Source of the DNA: Chloroflexota bacterium | GTDB lineage: Bacteria; Chloroflexota; Anaerolineae; CG2-30-64-16 | NCBI GenBank assembly: GCA_026389845.1 | Contig: JAPLHB010000109.1 | Location: forward strand, 95,802 to 159,801 | Direction of reading: 5' to 3' | DNA: 64,000 nt | Shown here: one piece after another, positions 1 to 9,535 of the stretch | Position numbering within the stretch: position 1 is the stretch's first letter | How the letters are laid out: each line of letters starts with the position of its first letter | Program-made: the position numbers and the translations under genes | The notes under the pieces: model-generated | Seen by the model: the letters and a program-made list of their open reading frames with translations, nothing else | Database searches by the model: none | What the model was told of the DNA's origin: nothing

Positions 1-2
1 CC

Positions 3-1631
3 GTGCTGGCGGTGGCGGTGTTGCTGGCCCTGTTGTTCGGGCTGTTGAGCGTGAACCGCAGCGCGGCCAGTGACCCGGCGCCGGTCGCCCGGCCGGCGTC
101 GGTCGCGACAATACCGACGACGGTCATCACCGTGACCAGCGGCACCGACCCCGACGACAGCCAGAGCAAGACGTGCTACACCGATCCCGCGGGGCCGGCC
201 GGACCGCCAACCGCGCCGTGCACCCTGCGGCGGGCGATCGTCGAAGCCAACAACCTGTCGGCCGGCGCCCGGCCGATCCTCATCAAGTTCAACATCCCCC
301 AGGACCCGGCGCACGGTTACGTGGCCGCGCTGGGCATCTGGAAGATCCAGGTGTACAATACTACCCAGACCGTGGCCCTGGGCCGCCTGGCCGATGGCCG
401 GATCATCATTGACGGGACGGCCCAGCCCGGCGGAAGGGCCACCGGGCCGAAGATCATCATCGTCGGTCCCGGCACCGGACAGAGGAACGGGCTGGTGGTC
501 GGCGACGTGGCGGGCGACAACAGCAACGAGTTGCGCGGCCTGGCCTTCCAGAATTTCAAGGATCACCTCCTCGTCAACACGGACTACAACGTCATCGAGA
601 ACAACTGGTTCGGCCTGACCGACGACGGCAACCTGCCCTATCTCCGCGGGGGCAACCCACAGGACGGCAGCGGCAGCAGCGGCGTCGCGATCAGCGCGGG
701 TGCGGATCACAACCTCATCCGCACCAACGTCTTCCTCGGCTTCGACGGCGTGTCTGCGGCCATCCGCGAGGCGGCGAATACCTTCAGCGAGAACCTGGTG
801 GGCACGACGGCCGACGGTCGGACGCCCGGCAAGCAGACCGATCCGAGCCTGATCTGCACGCCGGTGGACTGGCTGGCAGGCGGCGGGGTCAGCGTGGAGG
901 GCCAGGGGCAGGTAATCGAAAACAACACCTTCGCCGCGCTGCGCCAGGAGATCAGCGCGACCGCGATGCAGCCGGAGGCGATCCGCGCTTCGGGAACCGG
1001 CCACTTCATCCGCAACAACCGCATCGGGCTGGACGGCCACGGCAACGAGGTCGGCATCTGCGGCCGGGGCGTCTACCTGATCAGCAGCCCCAAGACGATG
1101 CAGGTGTACGGCAACACGTTTGTCGAGACGCGGCTGGCGGCCATCTCCCTGAACGATCCGCTGTACGACGCCAACACGCTGCGCGGTAACACGATCAAGA
1201 AGACCTCGCCGTGGCCGCAGGTGGACGGAAGCGCCAAGCCGGAAAATGCGATCCAGCTCAACACCAGCCTGCCGGACGCCTTCGAGAACTTCAAGCCGGC
1301 CGCGGTGACGCAGATCGCCGGCGTGACGGTGAGCGGCACGAGCGGCGCCGGCAGCGCCTGCCCCAACTGCGTGATCGAGCTGTTCCTGGACGACAACGAC
1401 GCCATCCAAGAGGCGCTGCAATCGCTGGCCGTGATCACCGCGACCGCCAGCGGCGCGTGGACCGCGACCCTGCCCGCGGCGCTGGCGGCCGGCCAGGGGA
1501 TCCGCACCACCAGCACCACCGCGCAGTACAACACCATCGCCGGCATGAGCGCTGGAACGACCACGGGACTGTCGGATCTTTACGCGCCGATGCTCAAGAC
1601 ATATCTGCCGGCCGTGGCCAAGAAGAAGTAG
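3..1631 (+). CDS. Secreted beta-helix protein with CSLREA-like motif, 5' partial
   Basis: This is a secreted surface protein of unknown substrate. The readable part begins with a hydrophobic stretch and an Ala-rich cleavage region (about residues 1-22), as in a Sec signal peptide. The usual positive N-terminus is missing, so the true start probably lies left of the window edge. Around residue 73 the string CTLRRAIVEANN matches the CSLREA-type motif that opens many parallel beta-helix exoproteins. The following 350 residues are rich in Asn, Gly and short hydrophobic rungs (IENNWFG, IRTNVFLG, IRNNRIG), as expected of right-handed beta-helix coils. An Ig-like tail follows, and the protein ends in TYLPAVAKKK, like the next two proteins. 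No catalytic residues are recognised. The family assignment is good; the function is open. Confidence 0.75.
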   Translation: MLAVAVLLALLFGLLSVNRSAASDPAPVARPASVATIPTTVITVTSGTDPDDSQSKTCYTDPAGPAGPPTAPCTLRRAIVEANNLSAGARPILIKFNIPQDPAHGYVAALGIWKIQVYNTTQTVALGRLADGRIIIDGTAQPGGRATGPKIIIVGPGTGQRNGLVVGDVAGDNSNELRGLAFQNFKDHLLVNTDYNVIENNWFGLTDDGNLPYLRGGNPQDGSGSSGVAISAGADHNLIRTNVFLGFDGVSAAIREAANTFSENLVGTTADGRTPGKQTDPSLICTPVDWLAGGGVSVEGQGQVIENNTFAALRQEISATAMQPEAIRASGTGHFIRNNRIGLDGHGNEVGICGRGVYLISSPKTMQVYGNTFVETRLAAISLNDPLYDANTLRGNTIKKTSPWPQVDGSAKPENAIQLNTSLPDAFENFKPAAVTQIAGVTVSGTSGAGSACPNCVIELFLDDNDAIQEALQSLAVITATASGAWTATLPAALAAGQGIRTTSTTAQYNTIAGMSAGTTTGLSDLYAPMLKTYLPAVAKKK

Positions 1632-1640
1632 CGAAGCAGG

Positions 1641-1797
1641 CATCCTGAGCGGAGCTTCATCCTGAGCGTCTGGGGCGAAGGATGAAGCGGAGTCGAAGGA
1701 GCCTGCGGAGCGGTCGTTGCGTAAGGCCGCATTCCTTCGACTTCACTCCCGCTTCGACTCCGTTGCACTGCGCTCAGCGTCCGTTCCGCTCAGGATG
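1641..1797. repeat. Intergenic imperfect inverted repeat (CTGAGC/GCTCAG family)
   Basis: The ends are inverted (CATCCTGAGCGGA at 1641 and TCCGCTCAGGATG ending at 1797). Internal copies of CTTCGACT, TCGAAGGA and CTGAGC form nested dyads. It belongs to the same dispersed vocabulary as the larger elements near 13.95, 28.1, 35.3, 45.6 and 47.2 kb. It lies downstream of the beta-helix gene and could act as its 3' hairpin. Confidence 0.7.
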
Positions 1798-1864
1798 CTT
1801 TCTTGTTCAATCAGGCGGACAGTTACCAATCAGTAAGCAACGAACGTTCGGAGGAGGCAAAACC

Positions 1865-4800
1865 ATGAGCACCCGACCGTACATCTTCGCTCTCTGGCTC
1901 ATCCCCGTCGTCCTGGCGCTGTCCCTCATCCCGCTGGCCGGCGCGCGGGGCGACTGGGAAGCACCCGCGGCCGCGGCAGCCGTGCCGTCGTTCAATCCGA
2001 CCTTCTACGCCACGCAGGACGCCCGCGTCGACGAGAGCAACCCGAACACCAACTATGGCAGCGGCGATCTTCACGTCGGCCGGTCGAGCAATGCCAACCG
2101 GCAGACCCTTGTCCAGTTCGACCTGGCCGGCATGCCGGGCAACGCCATCGTCACCCGCGCCACGATGGAGTTATACCAGATCGTCAATCTGGCCGCGGCT
2201 GCCGAAGATACCTCCTACGCCGCCGAGTCCGCCCCCCAGGCCTACAACGTCTACGCCGACGCGATCTCCGGCGCATGGAGCGAAGGCGCCGTCACGTGGG
2301 CCAACAAGCCGCACGCCAACGGCAAGGGTGACCCGGCCACGGGGCTCATCGCAGGGGGTGGCTGGACGCAGTTCGACGTGAGCGGGATTGTGCGCTACTG
2401 GCTGGCGAATCCGGGCATGGCCTACGGCATCCTGCTGCGCGGCGACGGCAGCACGACCGGCCTGTACGTCTTCTACTCCCGCTCCGGCGCCAACGGCCCG
2501 CGGCTGATCGTCGAGTACACGCTGCCCACGGCCACGCCCACCGGAATCATCACGGTGCTGCCGACGGCCACGCCCACGGCGACCTCCACGCGCACGCGCA
2601 CGCCGACCCCCACGCGCACGGCCACGCCGACCCGCACGGCCACGCCGACGGTGACGCCGCCTGTCGTCGGCCAGTGCCCCGGCAACATCACCGTCTATCC
2701 TGACCGGGACACGTACACCGATTCCGGGCTACCCACCGACATCTTCGGCGGTTTGACCCGGCTGCGCGTCGGCCAGCAGCAGAACGCGCAACGCTACGCG
2801 TTGCTGCACTTCCCCGTCGAGCAGGCTATCGCCAGCAGTCAGTACATCTACCGGGCAACACTCCACCTGAAGGCGGACCTCATAGACCCGGCCAGCGGCA
2901 CGCACAGCCTGATGTTCTACACCCTCAACGGCCCGTTCGATGAGACGACGACGGCCTGGAACAACCAGCCGGGGATGTACACACTCTATGGCGTGGTGGA
3001 CGTGCCGGGCAGCCAGACCAGCCACGAGATTGACGTCACCCATATGGTGAACACGTGGGTCAAGGGCACGGAAACGAACCAGGGGATCGGGCTGGCGCCG
3101 GCCGGCGGCGCGTTCGACATCTACTATCATACCCGCGAATGGAGCACGCAGGCCGACCGGCCCCACCTCGAGGTGAGTTGCGGCGCGAGCAGCCCCACGC
3201 CCGTTCCCACGCGCACCGTCACCCGCACGCCGACCAGGACGCCCACGCCCACCCGCACGACGACGCCGCGGCCGGTCACATCGGACCTGGACGCGATCTT
3301 CCTGGAGGTCACCCAGGGACTTCAGGATGCGGCCGATAACCATGTCCGCCTGGTCGAGGACAAGCGCACCTTCGTCCGCTTCCACGCGATGGCCGAGGAG
3401 TCCGACCCGGCCAACGTCCCGCAGCATTGGACCATGGCCGAGCTGCGCGTCTATCACGGCAGTACCCTCTTGACCACCCTCAAGCCGATCAACAACGCGT
3501 CCGGTCACCTCGACGTGCCGGTGAATCCCGGCTCGCCGGGAAAGCTGGACGACGCCTTTCTCTTCGATCTGCCCAGCGCGTACACCAACGGGACGGTGCG
3601 CCTGGTCGCCAAAGTGGATCCGGACTGGGAAGTGGCCGAGATCAACGAGCTCGACAACGAGATCGAGACCACGGTTTCGTTCGAGGCGGTTCCCCCGGTC
3701 AAGTACACCTTTTACCTGGTCAAGTTCCTCGACCCCGACGGCAATTACTACGAACCGACCTTCACCCAGGCCGCGGAGCTGATCAATTTTGCCAAGCAAG
3801 CGTTGCCCCAAGGATCGTTCCCGTTCCGCATCATGCGCTACGATTATGCTGCCGGGCATGGAACAGACGTGCCCTGGAGTGATAAGTTCAACGTAATCCT
3901 CGCGGACATCGCCACGCGTGACCGCCAGGCGCACGATCCCTTCATCGAGGGGGTTCGACACCCGCGCTACGTGGGCATCCTGGACAAGAACGGCACGGTA
4001 GGCGGTGGCATGGCCTGGGACATCCCGGCCTGCTGCGCCACCGCCTGGACCGGTTACACCGACACAATGACCCACGAGCTGGGGCACACCTTCAACCGCC
4101 ACCACACGGGCAGAGGGTTGTGCGCCGCGCCGACCGGCTGCGAGACGTATCTCGGGATGGAATTCTGTCCAGATGGGTTCGAAGAATACCCCTATGGCTC
4201 CGGCCAAATTGCAGCCGGGGTGGACCAGCTCTCCACCTATGGTTTCCTGTACTATCCGAGCTATCAGCTCCTGGACGCCTTCAGTTACTATGACATAATG
4301 ACGTATCGGACGGAGGATTGCCCGGGCGTAGGCCGCTGGATGAGCGACTGGACCTACCACAAGATCATGAGCTTTATGCAGTCCACCGCAGTGCAGGCGC
4401 AAGCGGAGCCGTCCACACCCGTGGATCGCTTGTTAGTCTCCGGCGTCGTGAATCGGGCGACCGGCCAGGTGGACCTGGTACCCATCACCCTGCTGCCGCA
4501 AACCGAGGAGTTGGCACCGCGCACGCCGGGGGACTACGCGATCGTCCTGCGCGATGCCGGCGGAGCCGAGCTGACGCGCTACCCCTTCGCGCCGTCCTTC
4601 GCGTACGCCAACGAGCACGCCTGCTCGCAGCCGCAAGCCGCCGACCTGGGGACCTTTTCCCACGACGTACCGTGGGTCGCGGGCACGGCGCGGGTGGACA
4701 TCGAGGGGCCTGGCGGCCTGCTGAAAAGCGTTCAGCCCGGCCCCGCGACCCCGCAGGTCAGGCTGACCTCACCGAACGGCGGCGAAGTGCTGGCAGGAGA

Positions 4801-5665
4801 GGCGGTCACGGTGACCTGGACCGCCGGCGACACGGACGGTGATCCGCTCGACTTCACCCTGCAATACAGCGCGGACGGCGGCGTCACCTGGACGACGGTG
4901 AAATCGCACGTCGGCGGCAGCTCGACGACGGTGGATCGGCTGAACCTGAGCGCGAGCAGCCAGGGCCTCTTCCGCATCTGGGCCACCGACGGGCTGCACA
5001 CGGCCAGCGACACCAGCGACGCGGTCTTTACCGTGAGCAACCAACCGCCATCCGTGGAAATCATCATGCCAGCCGCCGACCTGGTCGTTGTGCTGGGCCA
5101 GACGGTCGGCCTGACAGCGCTCGCCTACGACGCGGACAACGGCTCGCTGGACGGTAACCAGGTCCGCTGGTATTCCAGCCTCGACGGCCTGCTGGGGACG
5201 GGGAGCGAACTGAGCACCGTCAGTCTCAGCGAGGGCCAGCACACCATCACCACCATAGCAGACGACGGTCAGGGCGGCCTCGCGGCCGACACAGTGCAGG
5301 TGACGGTCTACACGGCCGAGACACTGCCGCCGCAGCCGGACGTGCTGGCCGTGGGGCCGGAGTCGTTCTCCTTCACGCCCGCGCAGACCTCCAGCAGCGG
5401 CACATTGAGCATCTACAACAAGAACAACCCGACCTCGATCAGTTGGACGGCCCAATCCAGCCAGCCGTGGCTGCGCCTGGCCGCGACCTCCGGCGTCACC
5501 CCGGCCCGGCTTGGCGTGGCAGTGGATGCGCCCGCGCTGCCGGATGGCAACTACGCGGGCACGATCACGGTAAGCCGGACCGATAATCCGGCCGAGAGCA
5601 TGACGGTCGAAGTCAGCGTGCGGATGCAACGAGCGCGACTCTATCTGCCAATCCTCTGGAAATAG
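1865..5665 (+). CDS. Secreted two-DNRLRE-domain metzincin-like metalloprotease, 1266 aa
   Basis: This is a large extracellular protein, probably a zinc peptidase that binds a carbohydrate or surface polymer. The ATG at 1865 is preceded by GGAGG and opens a clear signal peptide (residues 1-29), so the longer upstream reading was rejected. Two DNRLRE (CBM96-like) domains (about 40-220 and 270-440) are separated by Thr/Pro/Arg linkers (TPTPTRTATPT). After a CARDB-like stretch comes HELGHTFNRHH at 737-747, an HExxHxxNxxH zinc site, with a Met-turn candidate DIMTY near Met812, as in metzincins. Two Ig-like modules opening with PNGGE-type sequence, a BACON-like module and the terminal LYLPILWK complete it. 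Proteolysis is inferred from motifs only. The next gene is a paralogue of the same layout. Confidence 0.82.
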   Translation: MSTRPYIFALWLIPVVLALSLIPLAGARGDWEAPAAAAAVPSFNPTFYATQDARVDESNPNTNYGSGDLHVGRSSNANRQTLVQFDLAGMPGNAIVTRATMELYQIVNLAAAAEDTSYAAESAPQAYNVYADAISGAWSEGAVTWANKPHANGKGDPATGLIAGGGWTQFDVSGIVRYWLANPGMAYGILLRGDGSTTGLYVFYSRSGANGPRLIVEYTLPTATPTGIITVLPTATPTATSTRTRTPTPTRTATPTRTATPTVTPPVVGQCPGNITVYPDRDTYTDSGLPTDIFGGLTRLRVGQQQNAQRYALLHFPVEQAIASSQYIYRATLHLKADLIDPASGTHSLMFYTLNGPFDETTTAWNNQPGMYTLYGVVDVPGSQTSHEIDVTHMVNTWVKGTETNQGIGLAPAGGAFDIYYHTREWSTQADRPHLEVSCGASSPTPVPTRTVTRTPTRTPTPTRTTTPRPVTSDLDAIFLEVTQGLQDAADNHVRLVEDKRTFVRFHAMAEESDPANVPQHWTMAELRVYHGSTLLTTLKPINNASGHLDVPVNPGSPGKLDDAFLFDLPSAYTNGTVRLVAKVDPDWEVAEINELDNEIETTVSFEAVPPVKYTFYLVKFLDPDGNYYEPTFTQAAELINFAKQALPQGSFPFRIMRYDYAAGHGTDVPWSDKFNVILADIATRDRQAHDPFIEGVRHPRYVGILDKNGTVGGGMAWDIPACCATAWTGYTDTMTHELGHTFNRHHTGRGLCAAPTGCETYLGMEFCPDGFEEYPYGSGQIAAGVDQLSTYGFLYYPSYQLLDAFSYYDIMTYRTEDCPGVGRWMSDWTYHKIMSFMQSTAVQAQAEPSTPVDRLLVSGVVNRATGQVDLVPITLLPQTEELAPRTPGDYAIVLRDAGGAELTRYPFAPSFAYANEHACSQPQAADLGTFSHDVPWVAGTARVDIEGPGGLLKSVQPGPATPQVRLTSPNGGEVLAGEAVTVTWTAGDTDGDPLDFTLQYSADGGVTWTTVKSHVGGSSTTVDRLNLSASSQGLFRIWATDGLHTASDTSDAVFTVSNQPPSVEIIMPAADLVVVLGQTVGLTALAYDADNGSLDGNQVRWYSSLDGLLGTGSELSTVSLSEGQHTITTIADDGQGGLAADTVQVTVYTAETLPPQPDVLAVGPESFSFTPAQTSSSGTLSIYNKNNPTSISWTAQSSQPWLRLAATSGVTPARLGVAVDAPALPDGNYAGTITVSRTDNPAESMTVEVSVRMQRARLYLPILWK

Positions 5666-5671
5666 GAACCA

Positions 5672-5714
5672 GGTTCACGCGCCTGGCCTTGCCACAAGGC
5701 CAGACGCGTGAACC
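5672..5714 (+). terminator. Strong intergenic hairpin between the two metalloprotease genes
   Basis: GGTTCACGCG followed by CTGGCCTT pairs with AAGGCCAG and CGCGTGAACC across a 5-nt loop. The long stem starts 6 nt after the stop codon of the first protease. No U-run follows, so it may stabilise the 3' end rather than terminate transcription. Confidence 0.7.
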
Positions 5715-5737
5715 CTTCACCCACCAGGAAAGCCAAA

Positions 5738-8700
5738 ATGAAAGCTAGATCGTATCTTCTCGCCCTCTGCCTGTTTCTGGTCCTGCCCATCCTCGTACTG
5801 GGCAGCACGTCGGCCAGCAACGAACAGACGCCTCCCAGGTTCAACGCCGCGCCGGCGTTCAATCCGACCTTCTACGCCGCCCAGGATGCCTATGTGCACC
5901 AGGGCAACCCGAACACCAACTACGCCACCGCTGACCTGTACATCGGCCGGTGGGACAATTACAACCGGCAAATCCTGGTCAAGTTCGATCTGGCGGCCCT
6001 GCCGGCCAACGCGATTGTCACGCGGGCGACCCTGCAACTATACCAGATCGTCAACCTGACCCAGGCCGCCGATGCCGCGCCGCTGGCGTACAACATCTGG
6101 GCCGACGCGATCACCGCGGCCTGGGGCGAGACCACCGTGACCTGGAACACGAAACCTGCATCGTCCAACCAGGGCGACCCGGCGACGGGTGTCACCGGCT
6201 ATCCTGGCTGGACCGATTTCGACGTGACCCATATCGTGCAATGGTGGCCGGGACATGCCAACAACGGCCTCTTGCTGCGGGGGGATGGCGCGACAACCGG
6301 CTTGTATGGATTCTACTCCCGCTCCAACACCACCGGGCCGCGAATGACAGTGGAGTACACGCTGCCTACCGCTACGCCGACGGCCACAGCAACGCGCACA
6401 CCGACGCGCACGTCCACTCATACCGCGACGGCGACGCGCACCAACACGCCGACGCCAACAGCGACGCTCACCCGAACACCGACGCGCACAGCCACCGCCA
6501 CACCCACCCGAACACCGACGCGCACTGCCACCGCCACACCGACGCGCACCCCCACCCGCACGCCCACCCATACGCCAACCAGCGCGCCGCTCTGCGCCGG
6601 CCCGGTCGTGATCCAGGCGGATGAAGACACCTACACCGACCAGTCGTTCCCGGGCACCAACTACGGCGCTAGCACCGAGCTATGGGCCGGCAATGCGAAC
6701 GGCTTCAAGGAGACCTACCTGCACTTCCCGCAGCTCGCCGGCCTGGCCGGTTACTACATCTACAGCGCCGAGCTGCGCCTCTATCCCATTGACGTGGTCG
6801 GCACCAATTGGGACTATGAGGGGCTGGCCGGCATGTTGGAAAGCGGCTGGAACGAGGCGACGTTGACGTGGAACAACGACACGACCGCCGTCAAAGCCAA
6901 CACCGGTTGGATCTGGCAGGTCAAGGAATACGAATACAACTGGTGGGACGTCACCGGGGCCGTGCGCCGTTGGTATAGCGGCGAGTTGCTCCCCTGGGGC
7001 ATCTCTGTGGCCGCGCGCAGCCTTTACCCGGGCGAGGCGGTGGTCGCAAAATACCACAGCCGGGAAGGCGCGCACCCGCCGGAGTTGGTGATCGAATGCG
7101 GCGCCGTGCCGCCCACCGTCACGCGCACGCCCACCATCACCCCCACCCCGTCGAATACGCCCACACCCACGGCCACGACGATCCCCGTGGATTACCAGAT
7201 CCTGGCGGTGGAGGTGACGCAAGGCATCGCCGGCCCGATGCTCGTGCCCGGCCAGCCGCTGCCGACCACGGGTATGCCCAAGGTGCTGGGCAAGCCCACC
7301 TACGTGCGGGTCTTCGTCGGCGCGTATCGCGAGGGCGCACCCTATGATCCGCCGATCTTCCAGCGGGGGGTAACACTGCGGGCGATCGCGGGGGTGGAAT
7401 CCACCTTTGGGGCTGTCGAGCCGACCGGGCCGGTCATCTACCCGACCGAGATCAAGACGACCGCCTGGCAGCGCGGCAACGCAGGCCATGCCTATCTGTT
7501 CGAGTTGCCCTCGTCGTGGCAGGGCACGCCCGTGACGCTGGAAGCACGCGTCGGCTATGGCGACGAGCCGGAGGCGATGAAGGACAACAACCGCTACACC
7601 TTCGATCTCAACTTCCGCTGGATCTCGCCCATCTGCGGCGTGTTTATCCCCGTGCGCACCCACTCGGGCACACCGCCCTATGACACCATGTTCAACACCA
7701 CCGGCGGCCAGGACATCGAGCGCCGGAGCCTGGCCCTTCTGCCCGCTCCAGACATCTGGGGCTACTACATGAAGGACCCGGTGGAAGAATACCAGTGGGA
7801 AGCAGCCAAGTACGGCCCCTACGAGCTGGACGGCGACGAATGGAAGATCGTCAGCAGCCTGTGGTGGACCGATCAGTTCAGCGATGACCCGGACGAGTGC
7901 GACGACGCGCACGCACGAACACACTACATCGGCATGGTGCAGGCCGGGCCGGGAGACAACGGCTTCAACGGCATTGGCAACGTCGGCGGCGACCAGATGG
8001 TCTTCCGGCTGGCGCTGACCAGCCCCGGCACCTACAACAACGTCGAGATCAATACTCCCTGGGGCGGCCGGTCACTGGCCCACGAGCTGGGGCACAACTA
8101 CGACCTGGAGCACACCGGCTGTACCACCGGCGACGACGAACCCAGTTACCCCTACGACAACTGTCATTTCTCCGATACCACCGGCGATCAGCGCAATGAC
8201 TGGTACGGCTTCGACGTCATCAACCGCGCCTCCATCGCGCCGCCGGTCGGCGACACCAAGCTGGGCGACCTGATGTCCTACAGCCCCGTGCGCTGGACCT
8301 CAGACTGGACGTGGCGCGACATCTTCACCGAGCTCTACGTGCAGGATGCGCAACAAACGCAAGACCTTCGAGGTCTCGGAGACCTCAAAGGTCTCTCAGG
8401 CAGCGGGCCCATGCTGCTGGCCACGGGCTACGCAAACGCGACGACCGGCGAGGTCGGCCTGGAGCGGCTGCTGGTGACCGATCCGGCCTGGCTGCCCGCG
8501 ACCAAGCTGGCGGAGGTTTCGCTCGCTTTGACCACTACCGGCAACTGGGCGCTGCGCGTGCTGGATAGCAGCGACAACCCGCTGGCATCCTACGCCTTCG
8601 ACCCACAGCGCCTAAGCGGGGACACCGCCGACTGGTCATTCTTCGGGGCCGCGGTGCCGTGGCCGGCGAACGCGGCCGGGGTGCAGCTCGTGGCCGACGG

Positions 8701-9343
8701 GGCAGTGCGCGTCACCCAGCGCGCCAGCGCCCATCCGCCGACGGTGCACGTCACCGCTCCCAACGGCGGCGAAAGCTTCAGCGGCGACTTCACCATCGCC
8801 TGGGACGCCGCGGACGCGGATATCGCTGACATCCTGCGCTACACCATCCAGTACAGCGCTGACAACGGCGCCTCGTGGACTGTGCTGCGCTCTGAATATC
8901 CCACCCGCACCCTGACGGTAGACGCCAGTGCGCTGGCCGGCAGCAACGGCCAGGCATTGGTGCGGGTGATCGCCAGCGACGGGCTGTTGACCGCCAGCGA
9001 CACGTCCGACGCGGCCTTCAGCATAGGCAAACACGCCCCGCAAGTCACCATCCTCACCGCAGACGGCGCCGTCTTCGACCCGGCGCAGCCGGTCGTCCTG
9101 CGCGGCGCAGCGTTCGATCTGGAGGATGGTCGCCTGGCGGCTGACGCGTTGCGCTGGCGGCTGGAGCCGCTGGGGGAGATGGGGACTGGCGAGATACTGG
9201 AGCTGTTCGCGATGCCGCGCGCCGCCTATCGCGTCACGTTGGAGGCGACCGACAGCGACGGTCAGATCGGAAGCGCCAGCATCACTATTAGCGTCGCTGC
9301 CCGACGGGAGACCTACCTGCCGGTGGCTCTCAAAAACCGGTAG
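5738..9343 (+). CDS. Secreted two-DNRLRE-domain metzincin-like metalloprotease, 1201 aa (paralogue)
   Basis: This is a tandem paralogue of the preceding gene with the same domain order. The ATG at 5738 has AGGA eight bases upstream and begins a normal signal peptide (MKARSYLLALCLFLVLPI); the GTG ten codons earlier is less likely. DNRLRE domains (about 35-210 and 285-450) flank long TPT/R linkers. The zinc motif is HELGHNYDLEH at 782-792, where Asp sits at the usual Gly/Asn position of metzincins, and a Met-turn DLMSY lies at Met846. Ig-like modules follow, and the end is TYLPVALKNR. A palindrome lies inside the frame at 8362-8394. A role in degrading extracellular protein or glycoprotein is inferred; the substrate is unknown. 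Confidence 0.82.
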   Translation: MKARSYLLALCLFLVLPILVLGSTSASNEQTPPRFNAAPAFNPTFYAAQDAYVHQGNPNTNYATADLYIGRWDNYNRQILVKFDLAALPANAIVTRATLQLYQIVNLTQAADAAPLAYNIWADAITAAWGETTVTWNTKPASSNQGDPATGVTGYPGWTDFDVTHIVQWWPGHANNGLLLRGDGATTGLYGFYSRSNTTGPRMTVEYTLPTATPTATATRTPTRTSTHTATATRTNTPTPTATLTRTPTRTATATPTRTPTRTATATPTRTPTRTPTHTPTSAPLCAGPVVIQADEDTYTDQSFPGTNYGASTELWAGNANGFKETYLHFPQLAGLAGYYIYSAELRLYPIDVVGTNWDYEGLAGMLESGWNEATLTWNNDTTAVKANTGWIWQVKEYEYNWWDVTGAVRRWYSGELLPWGISVAARSLYPGEAVVAKYHSREGAHPPELVIECGAVPPTVTRTPTITPTPSNTPTPTATTIPVDYQILAVEVTQGIAGPMLVPGQPLPTTGMPKVLGKPTYVRVFVGAYREGAPYDPPIFQRGVTLRAIAGVESTFGAVEPTGPVIYPTEIKTTAWQRGNAGHAYLFELPSSWQGTPVTLEARVGYGDEPEAMKDNNRYTFDLNFRWISPICGVFIPVRTHSGTPPYDTMFNTTGGQDIERRSLALLPAPDIWGYYMKDPVEEYQWEAAKYGPYELDGDEWKIVSSLWWTDQFSDDPDECDDAHARTHYIGMVQAGPGDNGFNGIGNVGGDQMVFRLALTSPGTYNNVEINTPWGGRSLAHELGHNYDLEHTGCTTGDDEPSYPYDNCHFSDTTGDQRNDWYGFDVINRASIAPPVGDTKLGDLMSYSPVRWTSDWTWRDIFTELYVQDAQQTQDLRGLGDLKGLSGSGPMLLATGYANATTGEVGLERLLVTDPAWLPATKLAEVSLALTTTGNWALRVLDSSDNPLASYAFDPQRLSGDTADWSFFGAAVPWPANAAGVQLVADGAVRVTQRASAHPPTVHVTAPNGGESFSGDFTIAWDAADADIADILRYTIQYSADNGASWTVLRSEYPTRTLTVDASALAGSNGQALVRVIASDGLLTASDTSDAAFSIGKHAPQVTILTADGAVFDPAQPVVLRGAAFDLEDGRLAADALRWRLEPLGEMGTGEILELFAMPRAAYRVTLEATDSDGQIGSASITISVAARRETYLPVALKNR
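8362..8394. repeat. Palindrome inserted in frame in the metalloprotease gene
   Basis: Two 15-base arms (8362-8376 and 8380-8394) are complementary except at one position and surround a CGG centre. It encodes the string DLRGLGDLKG, which breaks the flow between the Met-turn region and the next module. The reading frame stays open. Confidence 0.75.
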
Positions 9344-9381
9344 CGACACCATCACCGACCAGGCTGCTCCACGACGACCAA

Positions 9382-9410
9382 GTGACCGGCGCTTCGGAAA
9401 CGCCGGTCAC
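9382..9410 (+). terminator. Hairpin after second metalloprotease gene
   Basis: GTGACCGGCG (9382-9391) pairs perfectly with CGCCGGTCAC (9401-9410) around CTTCGGAAA, a UUCG-type loop. It is followed by TGGCCGGACGCAGTTTTTG, which gives a T-run at a distance. It probably ends the protease transcript just before the next promoter. Confidence 0.75.
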
Positions 9411-9427
9411 CTGGCCGGACGCAGTTT

Positions 9428-9457
9428 TTGACACCCCGCCGTCTCTTCGGTTATACT
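9428..9457 (+). promoter_or_regulatory. Sigma70-type promoter of the ABC-F attenuator leader
   Basis: A perfect TTGACA (9428-9433) is separated by 18 bp from TATACT (9452-9457). The expected start of transcription falls at or next to A9464, which is the A of the leader ORF start codon. Confidence 0.85.
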
Positions 9458-9463
9458 CCCGTC

Positions 9464-9535
9464 ATGCTCGTCATCCGAACCGCCCGTCTCACCCTCTATC
9501 TGCCTCGTATTGCGTCTTGGGCGCAGCGACCCTAG
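9464..9535 (+). CDS. Leaderless 23-codon leader peptide upstream of ABC-F
   Basis: The ATG lies 7 nt downstream of the -10 box, so the message would start at its own start codon. The peptide begins MLVIRTARLT and ends ASWAQRP before TAG (9533-9535). Its codons 18-21 include a single Trp codon that begins the segment TGGGCGC (9518-9524), and this segment is repeated in the downstream terminator. There is no homology claim. The case rests on position: promoter, ORF, alternative hairpins, intrinsic terminator, then an ABC-F gene, which is a gene class known to be controlled by translated leaders. Expression has not been shown. Confidence 0.65.
   Translation: MLVIRTARLTLYLPRIASWAQRP

Noticed and set aside
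2729..4402. A 557-codon open frame on the minus strand opposite the first metalloprotease
   Set aside because: It is a shadow of the high-GC plus-strand gene: low hydrophobic order, His/Val/Arg-rich text, no motif, no ribosome binding site. The plus strand has signal peptide, domains and zinc motif.
6365..6590. Microsatellite-like ACGCGCACACC region
   Set aside because: It encodes the TPT/R linker of the second metalloprotease, in frame and like the linkers in its paralogue, so it is a protein linker and not an independent repeat element.
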